DNA of 49,622 nt from IMG/VR virus record IMGVR_UViG_3300050014_001127, positions 1 to 49,622 of that record; one strand, 5' to 3'. Origin of the DNA: a virus. Position numbers and translations under genes: made by a program. Of the stretch, positions 1 to 7,381 are shown piece by piece. The number at the start of each line of letters is the position of its first letter. The stretch's first letter is position 1. Under the pieces are notes generated by a model. It was not told the origin of the DNA, did no database searches, and worked only from the letters and a program-made list of their open reading frames with translations.

Positions 1-249
1 CTAAAATATGATGAAATAGATATTTTTGTTGGTAGAAGAAATATTGAAATAGAAATAGGAAAAATTTATTATATTGATAAAAGTGGGGAAAAACATATTT
101 ATTATCCGGATATTTATATAAAATCAGAAAACAAAATATATGAAGTTAAATCTCAATTTACTTATAATATTCATAAGGAAATAAATGAATTGAAAAAAGA
201 AGCATGCATTGAAAAAAAATTAAATTTCGAATTTCTAATTTTAAATTAG
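1..249 (+). CDS. C-terminal part of a PD-(D/E)XK homing endonuclease-like protein (5' end outside window)
   Basis: The frame is open from base 1 and stops with TAG at 247-249, giving 82 residues of a protein that begins upstream of the window. It contains YYPDIYI and, about 12 residues later, EVKSQFTY, a spacing typical of a PD-(D/E)XK nuclease core. The same arrangement (FSDFYLP, then IEIKSSFTF) ends the nuclease at 15942-16997, so the two are probably relatives. Like that gene it lies on the plus strand against minus-strand neighbours, as expected of a free-standing homing gene. The family call is inference from this pairwise resemblance. Confidence 0.6.
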   Translation, partial: LKYDEIDIFVGRRNIEIEIGKIYYIDKSGEKHIYYPDIYIKSENKIYEVKSQFTYNIHKEINELKKEACIEKKLNFEFLILN

Positions 250-256
250 AAGGGTT

Positions 257-463
257 TTAATTTTTACAAAACATTAACGGGCCTATTTGGGTAGGCAATG
301 CTTTGAATATTTTCCAGTTATTATTCATAGCTTCTACTTGAGCCATACGTTCTAAAAGGATAAATTGATTAAACGAACATCGGTAAGGATCATAGCAAAC
401 CCGATAAAACTCGGTCATACCTGGAATTTTCTTTCCTGTCCTGAATGTGTATCCGTCTTCCAT
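257..463 (-). CDS. hypothetical protein, 68 aa
   Basis: This small protein has no recognised domain. It is rich in aromatic residues, has three Cys, and ends in MFCKN. It starts at an ATG at 463 and sits 41 bases beyond the stop of the candidate sliding clamp, so it may be the last gene of that unit. No terminator hairpin is obvious in the few bases separating it from the convergent nuclease remnant. Confidence 0.6.
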   Translation of the reverse strand: MEDGYTFRTGKKIPGMTEFYRVCYDPYRCSFNQFILLERMAQVEAMNNNWKIFKALPTQIGPLMFCKN

Positions 464-504
464 AATATATTTATCAAAAAAGCCCCGTAAAGAGGCTTTA
501 AAAT

Positions 505-1305
505 TTAAAATTCGGCAATAGACTCTTCGTATTTAGCGTCCTTCTCGACCATTGAAATAACTGTAATGGTATCGCTATCATTTGATCTGAAAACCAATTT
601 CTCATTGGCCATATCTACTCGATAATTTTCAAGATCAAGTTTATCAAACTGAGCCTTGTAAATAGATATAGCAGATTCTGCTTTACCTGAATCGGCAAGG
701 GTTAGTTCAAATGTTTTACCGCGTGCAGTTAATTTTTCCTTTATTGTTTTGAGATCAATAAATTTGTATTCATTATCCAAGTTACAGAGTGAATTTAGTT
801 TTTCAATTTGTAAGCTGGGAAAGTCAAATGTTACCAAAGGATTAACCTTTGATATTTTTGTTAAGAAAAGCCCTTCAGAGATATACTTGAAAATGTGGAG
901 AGAGGTTCCTTTGATATTCATTTTTAAGGAAGCGTTTTTCATCTGAAGATCTGTTCCTGCAAAACTTGGTTCCCCCAGGATTTCTTCAAATTTAAATCCA
1001 AGAGTAAATTCTCCCGATAAGAAATGGTCGATAGATTTGATGAGTCTTGGTAAATGCCCTAAACCCATTTTGATCATCTTAGTATCTAATTCTGCAGGTT
1101 TATTGGATATTTCTAATCCTGATTCTGCAAAAGAAATCTTCGAATATTTAATAACACTATGTTCAGCGTTATAAGTCTTTGCTACAAAATGTTCAGCGGT
1201 GGGATCGATTTCTAATAGGAGGGAATTGTCAATAGAAGCAAACTTTTTAAGCCATGAGGTAAAAGGTCTTACGTTAGTAGCCTTGAACTCTAATACTTTT
1301 GCCAT
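505..1305 (-). CDS. candidate DNA polymerase sliding clamp (T4 gp45-like), 266 aa
   Basis: The protein is an alternation of predicted beta strands and amphipathic helices of the length expected for a phage clamp (T4 gp45 is about 230 residues). The pattern near residues 30-60 (LLLEIDPTAEHFVAKTY, then a strand with KISF) and the C-terminal strand pair around NDSDTITVISMVEK resemble gp45/PCNA-type folds. No single catalytic motif exists in clamps, so this rests on fold pattern. In T4, gp45 is both the polymerase clamp and the activator of late transcription, which would fit the late-type promoters in this window. An unrelated beta-rich protein remains possible. Confidence 0.45.
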   Translation of the reverse strand: MAKVLEFKATNVRPFTSWLKKFASIDNSLLLEIDPTAEHFVAKTYNAEHSVIKYSKISFAESGLEISNKPAELDTKMIKMGLGHLPRLIKSIDHFLSGEFTLGFKFEEILGEPSFAGTDLQMKNASLKMNIKGTSLHIFKYISEGLFLTKISKVNPLVTFDFPSLQIEKLNSLCNLDNEYKFIDLKTIKEKLTARGKTFELTLADSGKAESAISIYKAQFDKLDLENYRVDMANEKLVFRSNDSDTITVISMVEKDAKYEESIAEF

Positions 1306-1365
1306 AATTTATGTCTTTAGTGTTTAATGATTCTGTACTTGTATGTTATGAAAGGGCTTAAGTTT

Positions 1366-1878
1366 TTATCCTTTGAATATAAATTCTATTTTTTCAACCC
1401 TATTGACCCCCGAACTGAACCAAGATCTCATCATTGTTTCAAATGGCTGTTCGAACCAGTCTTCACACAAATCATTATTGACCCATTTTCTAGGATCGGC
1501 GATAATTTTATCAATTTCTTTATTAAATACTTCGGGATTATCCCAGAAAGTAGTTTCAGCTGGATCAAACATATGGTCCGGCTTATTTTGCATATTGCTT
1601 AAAGAAAATGCAATCCCGGTAGGTCCTACAAGACGTTCATTTGCAAAATAAACGGTATCCCCTGTCTGACTTCCATTTTTGCTTTTATACATTAGACTAA
1701 CTGTATAAATTTCCTTATTCTTCATAGGATCGACTAAATGGAATTTATAGATTGCTAAAGGAAGCTTATCGTGTTTTTCTCTCCAAAGTTTATATCCCAC
1801 ACCAATACCCAACTTTTTAAGAGGATCGTTTTGATCTCTATTAAAATCTAATGCTTCAGCGATAGTTTTAGCCTTCAT
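1366..1878 (-). CDS. hypothetical protein with late/virion-type N-terminal motif, 170 aa
   Basis: No enzyme family is recognised. The N-terminus reads MKAKTIAEALDFNR and continues with a DPLKKLGIG segment. It resembles the N-terminus of the protein at 18189-18575 (MRAKTVNFERGQEP, then AMDIG). The string IAE-A at residues 7-10 fits the (L/I)XE-(A/G/S) cleavage rule of the T4 gp21 head protease, so the first residues could be a capsid-targeting peptide; that is inference. The gene overlaps the stop of the upstream gene by 4 bases (ATGA) and is third in a small operon starting at 2341. Confidence 0.75.
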   Translation of the reverse strand: MKAKTIAEALDFNRDQNDPLKKLGIGVGYKLWREKHDKLPLAIYKFHLVDPMKNKEIYTVSLMYKSKNGSQTGDTVYFANERLVGPTGIAFSLSNMQNKPDHMFDPAETTFWDNPEVFNKEIDKIIADPRKWVNNDLCEDWFEQPFETMMRSWFSSGVNRVEKIEFIFKG

Positions 1879-2111
1879 GCTACTTTAATCTTTTTTGTTC
1901 GAGGATCCGATAAAAACTTTTCTGCAGCTTCTTTATAAATAGTTTTATCAAATTTGGGGTGCCAAGATTCAGGATGATTTTGTTCCATCCAAGTAGAAAA
2001 ATGAGCCGTTACCATTTCTAAATCAGAACTTATTTGACTAAACAATAAGCCACCCTCATTAGGTAGATACTCATTAAAGAAGATTTCTTCTATATTCCTT
2101 GACTGTATCAT
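1875..2111 (-). CDS. hypothetical protein, 78 aa
   Basis: This acidic N-terminal, basic C-terminal small protein has no recognised domain. It begins just after the TAG stop of the DUF3008-like gene and overlaps the next gene by 4 bases, so all three are almost certainly co-transcribed and translationally coupled. The helix-forming character and the ending DPRTKKIKVA give no function. Confidence 0.7.
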   Translation of the reverse strand: MIQSRNIEEIFFNEYLPNEGGLLFSQISSDLEMVTAHFSTWMEQNHPESWHPKFDKTIYKEAAEKFLSDPRTKKIKVA

Positions 2112-2113
2112 GG

Positions 2114-2341
2114 CTAAAGGAAATAAGAAATATTTTCTGCAACAAGCTTAAATGATTCGGAAACTTTTTTCTTCTTTTTTGGAAGTCCTTTGTGTTTTGT
2201 CTTAGCGAATTTTTCGAGTTCGTCTGTAGACATTTTGGACATATTAGCAGAAGCTGTACCTACTTTTCCTTTCTTGCCTTCTTTCTTATCTTTCAGGGCA
2301 ATTGCAGCTGCAATTTGTTGATTTTTACTAGTTGATGGCAT
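2114..2341 (-). CDS. DUF3008-like small basic protein, 75 aa
   Basis: The start MPSTSKNQQIAAAIALK, a lysine/glycine-rich middle and the phrase ELEKFAKTKHKGLPKKK match the pattern of the small DUF3008 family, common in T4-like and other phages and of unknown role. The protein ends with a hydrophobic tail after VSESFKLVAE, which is unusual for the family and loosely resembles the ESL-type N-terminal motif seen elsewhere here. A class B (late-type) box precedes the gene at 2351-2366. It is first in a three-gene operon. Confidence 0.75.
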   Translation of the reverse strand: MPSTSKNQQIAAAIALKDKKEGKKGKVGTASANMSKMSTDELEKFAKTKHKGLPKKKKKVSESFKLVAENISYFL

Positions 2342-2350
2342 GACGAACGT

Positions 2351-2366
2351 TTTCTTTATTTATTCG
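2351..2366 (-). promoter_or_regulatory. class B (late-type) promoter-like box
   Basis: On the minus strand the sequence CGAATAAATAAAGAAA lies about 25 bases before the ATG at 2341. It resembles the GAATATATAAAATAAA box before other probable late genes in this window and the TATAAATA core of T4 late promoters. It is one of the weaker copies. Confidence 0.4.
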
Positions 2367-2420
2367 TCTATTCTAAAATAAATATGACATCCCAAATCGT
2401 AATGCCGCCAATTAAAAGTT

Positions 2421-2436
2421 GAATATATAAAATAAA
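2421..2436 (+). promoter_or_regulatory. class B (late-type) promoter-like box
   Basis: GAATATATAAAATAAA lies 3 bases before the start of the homing gene at 2440. Exactly the same 16 bases, with the same preceding T, occur at 49203-49218 before an unrelated gene, which argues for a regulatory element rather than chance. Confidence 0.55.
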
Positions 2437-2439
2437 ACA

Positions 2440-3237
2440 ATGGTTGAAAAGAAATATGTTTTCATTTACATGACTAAAAATTTAGTTAATGGCAAAATCT
2501 ATGTTGGTTTTCATGCTACTAACAAAAGTTTTGATCGAGATAATTATATCGGCAGTGGAATTTTATTTAATAAAAAAGTTTTAGAATATGGTAAAAATAA
2601 TTTTATTATGGGTATTATAGAATATATCAATCCAGCCGAATGGAAAGAAAAAGAAAAATATTGGATAAAAGAAATGAAATCTCATGTTAAATTTGGTAAT
2701 GGATATAATTTGACTGATGGAGGGGATGGAACTTTTGGATATAAAATGACCGATAAACAATTAAAGAGATATTTAGAAAATAATCCTATGCAAGATAAGC
2801 ATCATACCCAATATTCTAAATCCCTAATGTCGGAAATAATGAAAACTAAAACATTTACGGATTCTCATAAAACTTCTATTTCTGAGTCTCTAATGGGGAA
2901 ATTGAATCCTTTTTTCGGTAAAAATCATAGTGAGAAATCCAAAGAAAAAATGAGAAAATCAAAATTGGGGGTACCTTCTAATAAAAAGGGAAAATCCTAT
3001 GAAGAAATTTATGGAAAAAATGCTTTCGAAATAAAGAAAGAAATATCAAAGGCTAATAGTAAACTAACTTTAACAGATAAAAAAATTATTTTGGATCAGA
3101 TTAAAATAAAACAAGGGCCGCTAGTAAGAGAAATAGAAAATCTATCTGAAAAATTTAATGTTTCCTATCATACCATTTATCGCGTTTATTTATCCTCTAT
3201 TTCATCATCTTCTAAAGCGTCTTCTTTTATTTCTTGA
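2440..3237 (+). CDS. GIY-YIG homing endonuclease with NUMOD3 repeats, 265 aa
   Basis: The N-terminal GIY-YIG nuclease domain shows FIYMTKN (residues 8-14) and IYVGFHAT (about 20-27), then the conserved YIGSG and the glutamate region KEKEKYWI. The middle carries a NUMOD3-like DNA-binding segment (GKLNPFFGKNHSEKSKEKM), and the end has a helix-turn-helix-like stretch (SEKFNVSYHTIYRVY). It is convergent with the topoisomerase medium subunit and overlaps its 3' end by 52 bases. The last 17 or so residues, rich in serine, are simply the antisense of the acidic topoisomerase tail. It is free-standing and likely cuts an allele lacking it. Confidence 0.9.
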   Translation: MVEKKYVFIYMTKNLVNGKIYVGFHATNKSFDRDNYIGSGILFNKKVLEYGKNNFIMGIIEYINPAEWKEKEKYWIKEMKSHVKFGNGYNLTDGGDGTFGYKMTDKQLKRYLENNPMQDKHHTQYSKSLMSEIMKTKTFTDSHKTSISESLMGKLNPFFGKNHSEKSKEKMRKSKLGVPSNKKGKSYEEIYGKNAFEIKKEISKANSKLTLTDKKIILDQIKIKQGPLVREIENLSEKFNVSYHTIYRVYLSSISSSSKASSFIS

Positions 3238-4631
3238 TCAAAAACATCTTCTCCATTCCAAATAGTTATTCCCTGAAATTCTGAAATGTCATCGGTATCA
3301 AATAGGTCTACAGCTGTAGTATTTTTAGAGGATATTCCTCTGGCAATAGTAGGGTCAAGCATTTTATCAAAAGCAGCTTTGTTCTTAATAAGATCTTTCT
3401 CCTTAGCTTTTAAGTCCTTTTTAAGCTCCTCTATTTTGAGTTTAGTTGCTGCTAACTCATCCTTGGTGAACTTCTTAGAGGTTAATCCTTCCAATCGTAC
3501 TTTTACTTCAATTACAAATGGCTTAAGAAATAAATCCACCTCTTGGACCGATCTTTTCTGTTTAAGAATGAATTCAATGAACTTCTCTTTAGCTATATTG
3601 AAATCCAGTTCATTTGATAACCAGTTCCTTTCATATTCAGTATTCTTCCAGAGTAATCTCTTGATCTGCCATTTATAATCGTCCAAGTATTGTTCAATGT
3701 TTTCATAAACAAGAACCTGTCCATCCTTAACAAACACAGGACTTTCAGTAACTATGATTGAAAAAGATTTCTCAATGTAAGTTTGAATTTCTTCCCATTC
3801 TTTGGTACTCTTCCCAGTGTAGATAATATCGATGTTTACCTTCTTATTTGAGTTATTTAGAATTTTGATAAGTCCTTCATAACGATTAAAAAGATAATCG
3901 AGTCTTTTAAGTACAGAAGCGTAATTAAGGATTGGTGGAAGTTCACGAATCTCGGCACGCTTATCTTTAACTTCTATTTTAGATGAGAGTATCCATGCAC
4001 GCTCGAGCCCACGATGTTTTTGAATTGTACCATGAAAGTCGTGGAAATGAGGACGAACCTTATCTCTCTTACCTTCGAGATATTCTTGAATGTCAGAAAG
4101 TTTACGTGGGAGAATGGTTGTTTTGTAACCAACTGCAATACCTACAATTGAAGTAGTTAACCCAAGAGGAATATCAAGCCAAAATGGTTTGTATGGTCCA
4201 TCAGGAGTTTTCTCTGTAAGGTATTTATATTTTTTTAGGATTTCTGAAGTCTCCTTAGATAACTTCACTGAAGTATATCGGGCAGCTGCAGGATCTGGGC
4301 AGACTTCGCTGCCAAAGAATCCATAACCTTCCAATATTTGTAATGAAGACCCAAACGGTCTAGCAAGTTTAGATATTGCTTTTCCTAAGCTTAAGTCCCC
4401 GTGGTGATAGCCATCTTTGATACTATCTCCTACAACCGACAACGTCTTTGTAAAAGCCTGCGGTGTGTTCATAAGGATATACCTTTGAACTGGTGTAAGA
4501 GCATCGTAGAAAGAAGGAATTCCCCTAGACTCAAGAACATAAACCGAATAGTCTCTGTACTTGGTATCGATAAATTTCGATATTGGGAGCTTAACTATTT
4601 TGCTCTTTCGTGGTGCTGGTGTTTTCGTCAT
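3186..4631 (-). CDS. type II DNA topoisomerase medium subunit (T4 gp52-like), 481 aa
   Basis: This is the DNA-cleaving (GyrA/ParC-type) subunit. The active-site tyrosine is Y119 in AAARYTSVKL, preceded by the YHHGDLSLGKAI segment (about 75-86) and the LTPVQRYIL recognition helix. The protein lacks the GyrA C-terminal beta-propeller, as T4 gp52 does, and ends with a long charged coiled coil (about 400-440) and an acidic tail. It should act with the large subunit at 10818-12632 to relieve supercoiling during phage replication. The two subunit genes lie about 6 kb apart. The start overlaps the upstream small gene by 41 bases. Confidence 0.93.
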   Translation of the reverse strand: MTKTPAPRKSKIVKLPISKFIDTKYRDYSVYVLESRGIPSFYDALTPVQRYILMNTPQAFTKTLSVVGDSIKDGYHHGDLSLGKAISKLARPFGSSLQILEGYGFFGSEVCPDPAAARYTSVKLSKETSEILKKYKYLTEKTPDGPYKPFWLDIPLGLTTSIVGIAVGYKTTILPRKLSDIQEYLEGKRDKVRPHFHDFHGTIQKHRGLERAWILSSKIEVKDKRAEIRELPPILNYASVLKRLDYLFNRYEGLIKILNNSNKKVNIDIIYTGKSTKEWEEIQTYIEKSFSIIVTESPVFVKDGQVLVYENIEQYLDDYKWQIKRLLWKNTEYERNWLSNELDFNIAKEKFIEFILKQKRSVQEVDLFLKPFVIEVKVRLEGLTSKKFTKDELAATKLKIEELKKDLKAKEKDLIKNKAAFDKMLDPTIARGISSKNTTAVDLFDTDDISEFQGITIWNGEDVFDQEIKEDALEDDEIEDK

Positions 4632-4830
4632 GCGAATGTAGAATCTGTCTTATTTTTTGTGTGTTTTGAAAAACCATATCTTTGGCTAATAACATTCCCT
4701 CTACAGCTAAATTAATAGCAGTTAAACCGTTATAAACTTCTCTTAATTCCTCTGCGGAAAGAGAACCAGGTTTTAATTGAAGAAATTGATCTTTAAGATC
4801 ATTAACTTCACTGAGCATTTCATCTTCCAT
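4591..4830 (-). CDS. hypothetical coiled-coil protein, 79 aa
   Basis: The protein is almost entirely helical, with an acidic N-terminal half and leucines in heptad-like spacing, and has no recognised domain. Its end overlaps the topoisomerase gene by 41 bases in another frame, so the two are probably translated from one mRNA. A class A promoter lies so close (GTATATTTG, then 5 bases, then ATG) that the message would be leaderless. It may be an accessory to the topoisomerase; that is only context. Confidence 0.7.
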   Translation of the reverse strand: MEDEMLSEVNDLKDQFLQLKPGSLSAEELREVYNGLTAINLAVEGMLLAKDMVFQNTQKIRQILHSHDENTSTTKEQNS

Positions 4831-4835
4831 AAATA

Positions 4836-4870
4836 CAAATATACTAAAAATTTCTCAAATAAAAAAATTT
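4836..4870 (-). promoter_or_regulatory. class A promoter for the topoisomerase medium-subunit unit
   Basis: Read on the minus strand, TTTTTTTA is followed by 15 bases and GTATATTTG, ending 5 bases before the ATG at 4830. TATATTTG fits the TAnnTTTG -7 box of Bacteroidota promoters. At the usual distance the transcript would start at or next to the ATG. Confidence 0.65.
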
Positions 4871-4892
4871 AAAGGACAAAATGTCCTTTATA
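4866..4892 (-). terminator. rho-independent terminator after the zinc-ribbon gene
   Basis: On the minus strand a hairpin with arms AAAGGACA and TGTCCTTT is followed by AAATTTTTTTA. It lies directly downstream of the stop at 4902. Its T-run is also the upstream element of the class A promoter for the next gene. Confidence 0.65.
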
Positions 4893-4901
4893 ATGTCCTT
4901 A

Positions 4902-5129
4902 TTATTGGACAAAATAAGGATAGCGAACGGTATAATTTGCTTTATAATTACACTTCGTACACTTATGTTCAAATAAAGCGGGCTGTGATGTTAATACAAT
5001 TCCTGTTGGTCTCATATAACCTTGTCCGCATACTGGGCATTTTTCATCGACCTGTTGGGCCTCAACTTTTCTAACCTCTGGCATTTTGTTCTGGATTTGA
5101 TTTTGGATTTGTTGGATTTGGAAGCTCAT
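4902..5129 (-). CDS. zinc-ribbon protein, 75 aa
   Basis: After a glutamine-rich N-terminus the protein carries CPVCGQGY and, about 25 residues on, CTKCNYKA, a four-cysteine zinc ribbon. Such ribbons bind nucleic acid or proteins; no function can be given. Starting at 5129 overlaps the upstream gene by 59 bases; a start at the internal Met (MPEVRKVE, 5084) would leave only a short overlap and is also plausible. Confidence 0.75.
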   Translation of the reverse strand: MSFQIQQIQNQIQNKMPEVRKVEAQQVDEKCPVCGQGYMRPTGIVLTSQPALFEHKCTKCNYKANYTVRYPYFVQ

Positions 5130-5556
5130 CGGGTCCTTTATCTTGAGCTTTTTTCTCAGCTTCCTGAGCTAAAAGTTCTGGGCCTTTCTGATAATTTTTT
5201 ACTATCCACCTAACTATATCTGCATATTTTGCATGTTCGGCATTATCATGATTGATTTTTACTTCTTTGGGGATCCCAAGTTCGTAGTAAAATCTGTTTC
5301 CTGCTTCTTCAAGTACATAAGCGCTATACTGTTGAAGAAACCCCGGATCTTTCCATCTGTTATCCATTTTTTCGGACAATCCCTTAACTAATAGAGCATG
5401 AACGATTCTTTTATCATTCCATCCAATATTAAGGATTTCGCAGACTAATTCAGCAGTAGCATCAACAAATTTCTTTTCAGCTTCTTTTCCTTTACTTTCA
5501 ATACAGCAACCATCCATATTGGCGTCGCTACTTCCGGGAATGTTGTAAATTTTCAT
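5071..5556 (-). CDS. hypothetical protein, 161 aa
   Basis: No domain is recognised. The protein is mainly helical, with a Cys pair near the N-terminus (DGCCIES) and a low-complexity, proline- and asparagine-rich tail (about 145-161) that overlaps the next gene. It begins 29 bases inside the preceding zinc-finger gene. Composition suggests a soluble cytoplasmic protein. Confidence 0.75.
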   Translation of the reverse strand: MKIYNIPGSSDANMDGCCIESKGKEAEKKFVDATAELVCEILNIGWNDKRIVHALLVKGLSEKMDNRWKDPGFLQQYSAYVLEEAGNRFYYELGIPKEVKINHDNAEHAKYADIVRWIVKNYQKGPELLAQEAEKKAQDKGPDELPNPTNPKSNPEQNARG

Positions 5557-5713
5557 TTTCTATTTTTTTATAATCATGTATATCCGTAACATCTTTAACT
5601 TTTAAACAAACATCGCAAGTATCTTCCCAGAAAGAAGCACAGTGTCCTTCCGGAAGTCTCATACCGGCTTTTTCAGCACAGTCTTCGCATAGTTGTATAT
5701 TATTATTTCCCAT
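5528..5713 (-). CDS. small zinc-finger-like protein, 61 aa
   Basis: The sequence MGNNNIQLCEDCAEK followed by CDVCLKVK shows two CxxC pairs about 27 residues apart, consistent with a zinc-binding knuckle. I chose the ATG at 5713: the longer frame would run 25 residues into the neighbouring gene and has no supporting motif. It sits 7 bases after the upstream stop. Confidence 0.65.
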   Translation of the reverse strand: MGNNNIQLCEDCAEKAGMRLPEGHCASFWEDTCDVCLKVKDVTDIHDYKKIENENLQHSRK

Positions 5714-5720
5714 GGTTCTC

Positions 5721-5984
5721 TTACAGCTGACAACCGGAATAGTTTTCAAGCCATTCGGGTAACTGATCTTTTTTATCTTTATACCCAAGACCTATTAAAA
5801 ATCCTTTACACCAAAGTGCCCTATCATGCCAGGTATTGTGAAAAAATGTATCTATTTCTTCTCCAGTTTCATTATTTCTTGCTGTCGATTGGCAACCAGA
5901 CCATGAATTATCTGGGGATTCATATTTAATGGTTTCGATAAAAAGATCTATTGGGAAACCATTCTTTTTTAAGAATTGTAACAT
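5721..5984 (-). CDS. hypothetical protein, 87 aa
   Basis: This tryptophan-rich soluble protein has no recognised domain. It starts 2 bases after the stop of the deoxyribosyltransferase-like gene, in a tight run of genes from 8484 to 4902. The aromatic C-terminus (LPEWLENYSG) is common among small phage proteins. Confidence 0.7.
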   Translation of the reverse strand: MLQFLKKNGFPIDLFIETIKYESPDNSWSGCQSTARNNETGEEIDTFFHNTWHDRALWCKGFLIGLGYKDKKDQLPEWLENYSGCQL

Positions 5985-5986
5985 GA

Positions 5987-6334
5987 CTAAAAAGTTCTAA
6001 CTGCCCATTCATCAATCATTCTGGCAAAGCTTTTACCCTCACCGTATGAAATGTTTTCTACTACCTTAAGTTTTTTTCCAAATGCAAAAGCAACTCCTAA
6101 GTCAAAATGAGTTCCCTGACTATCCGGATTGTAAAAAACATGTACTTCATCAGATTCCATAATAGCTTTCATATTCTGAGTACAGATCTGAGTTCCTGAA
6201 CCTGCTTGGTTAGTATCTCTATGAGGTAAATGAATCTCATTGCCTTCTGATTCAAGTTTTGCGACATAATCTTCAAGCTTCTTTTTATATTCTTCTGAAG
6301 CTCCGCGAACAGTACAGATAATAAAAAATTTCAT
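5987..6334 (-). CDS. nucleoside 2-deoxyribosyltransferase-like protein, 115 aa
   Basis: The compact fold begins MKFFIICTVRG and contains SDEVHVFYN followed by GTHFDLGVAFAFGKKLKVV (about 74-92), the signature region of the nucleoside 2-deoxyribosyltransferase superfamily. Enzymes of the family normally use a glutamate in the FE(L/I)G position; here it is aspartate (D78), so catalysis may differ or be lost. Known members hydrolyse or transfer N-glycosidic bonds of nucleosides or nucleotides. The gene lies two genes from an NADAR protein, another N-glycosidase-type family. Confidence 0.7.
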   Translation of the reverse strand: MKFFIICTVRGASEEYKKKLEDYVAKLESEGNEIHLPHRDTNQAGSGTQICTQNMKAIMESDEVHVFYNPDSQGTHFDLGVAFAFGKKLKVVENISYGEGKSFARMIDEWAVRTF

Positions 6335-6696
6335 CTTTCGTTTGGTGTTAAATTATATTTTTCTACAAAATAAGGTATCTCCTTTTGATCACAATTGACC
6401 CATAAAAAATATTCCGGGTGTTTAGCCATAGTACAGAATCCCGTTTCTAAAAACCATTCTGATCCTACTTCTGAACCATGTTCATCATATCCTTTTCGAT
6501 GAATGAAAACAAAATGGCAAGATTTATCAAGTTTAGCCATTATATCTTCCCAGTTCATTTTAATCGGAACTCTTTGCCAACATTCAGATTCATCAACCAT
6601 CCATTGCTGGCATTTGGATTTAGCCTCTTCTAAAAGTTCTCTCTTCTTTTTTAAAGATAGCTGACGAGTGTGATAAAAAGTGTCTTGATGGTGCAT
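6331..6696 (-). CDS. hypothetical protein, 121 aa
   Basis: No family is recognised. The N-terminal half is charged and helical; the rest has a strand pattern around HFVFIHRKGYDEHG. I chose the ATG at 6696, which overlaps the TAA of the NADAR gene by one base (TAATG); the longer frame would run 19 residues into that gene. It overlaps the next gene by 4 bases, so it is coupled to both the NADAR and the deoxyribosyltransferase-like genes. Confidence 0.72.
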   Translation of the reverse strand: MHHQDTFYHTRQLSLKKKRELLEEAKSKCQQWMVDESECWQRVPIKMNWEDIMAKLDKSCHFVFIHRKGYDEHGSEVGSEWFLETGFCTMAKHPEYFLWVNCDQKEIPYFVEKYNLTPNER

Positions 6697-7175
6697 TAAA
6701 TAACTGCTCTTACCCTCATTAAAACTTTTCCTAGAAGATTCTGACCTTTCCAATTCTTTTCATCGAGAATCCGGTCATCATCCCATTTTATCATGACTCC
6801 CCAAATTGGGTCAAAGGGAGTTCCTTCAACCAAAATCTTATTACCGGTATTCAAGAGTTGTTTAAGCAATTTAGGATCAGAATTAAACTTATGCCAAACA
6901 GCACTGTACATGAATCTTTCTCGGTGTTCCTTCCATAATTCTTCTTTGTAATTTTTTACAGTTCGTCCAAGATCTTTAGCAGTTTTTGGATCCATCCCAT
7001 ATTGAATAATGTTTGAAGCAGAATTAGGATCATTAAAGAACATAGCTTTATGATACATGAATAGCTGTTCAGAATTATAGAATCGATGATTTTCAAATCT
7101 GATATTCAGATCCTTGGGAATCCAGTTAGATAAAAAGGAACCCCAGAAATATATGTGGGTATCAGTTACTCTCAT
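6696..7175 (-). CDS. NADAR-family (YbiA-like, DUF1768) N-glycosidase, 159 aa
   Basis: Family signatures run in order: FLSNWIP (14-20), NSEQLFMYHKAMFF (34-47), the WxxxRxxxMY segment (81-90), KFxxxPxLLxxLLNTG (96-111), LVEGTPFDPIWG (115-126) and WKGQNLLGKVLM (142-153). NADAR proteins cleave N-glycosidic bonds in riboflavin intermediates, and some remove ADP-ribose from guanine in nucleic acids, reversing DarT-like toxins. In a phage, an anti-defence or NAD-metabolism role is plausible; that is inference. The length is normal for the family. Confidence 0.9.
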   Translation of the reverse strand: MRVTDTHIYFWGSFLSNWIPKDLNIRFENHRFYNSEQLFMYHKAMFFNDPNSASNIIQYGMDPKTAKDLGRTVKNYKEELWKEHRERFMYSAVWHKFNSDPKLLKQLLNTGNKILVEGTPFDPIWGVMIKWDDDRILDEKNWKGQNLLGKVLMRVRAVI

Positions 7176-7381
7176 TTTGGCTTGTAATTAGGATCTACAA
7201 AATCTTTTATTGCTTGTTCATATCCGTGTATAAATCTGCCTTTGGCTAAGGTAACTTCATTTTTGCTAATGAATTGTCTTAGCCCACACTCAACAACATA
7301 TTCTTCCGCCTTCCGAAATAAATCTTCATAAGTTGGAAGTGGTTTCGTTTCTTCTTTTTTCTTCTTTTTAAAATTAAACAT
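7172..7381 (-). CDS. hypothetical protein, 69 aa
   Basis: A short lysine-rich start (MFNFKKKKKEE) leads into a helical region with no recognised domain. I chose the ATG at 7381, which overlaps the stop of the homing gene by 8 bases; the longer frame would lie 12 residues inside that gene. It overlaps the NADAR gene by 4 bases. The homing gene may have been inserted just upstream of it. Confidence 0.65.
   Translation of the reverse strand: MFNFKKKKKEETKPLPTYEDLFRKAEEYVVECGLRQFISKNEVTLAKGRFIHGYEQAIKDFVDPNYKPK

Noticed and set aside
1327-1651. Two plus-strand frames opposite the 1366-1878 gene
   Set aside because: They are antisense to a gene with a coherent N-terminal motif and operon junction; no promoter-like box precedes them.
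4902-5129. Zinc-ribbon protein as a named transcription factor (TFIIS/gp33-like)
   Set aside because: One ribbon of this kind is too common to assign a role.
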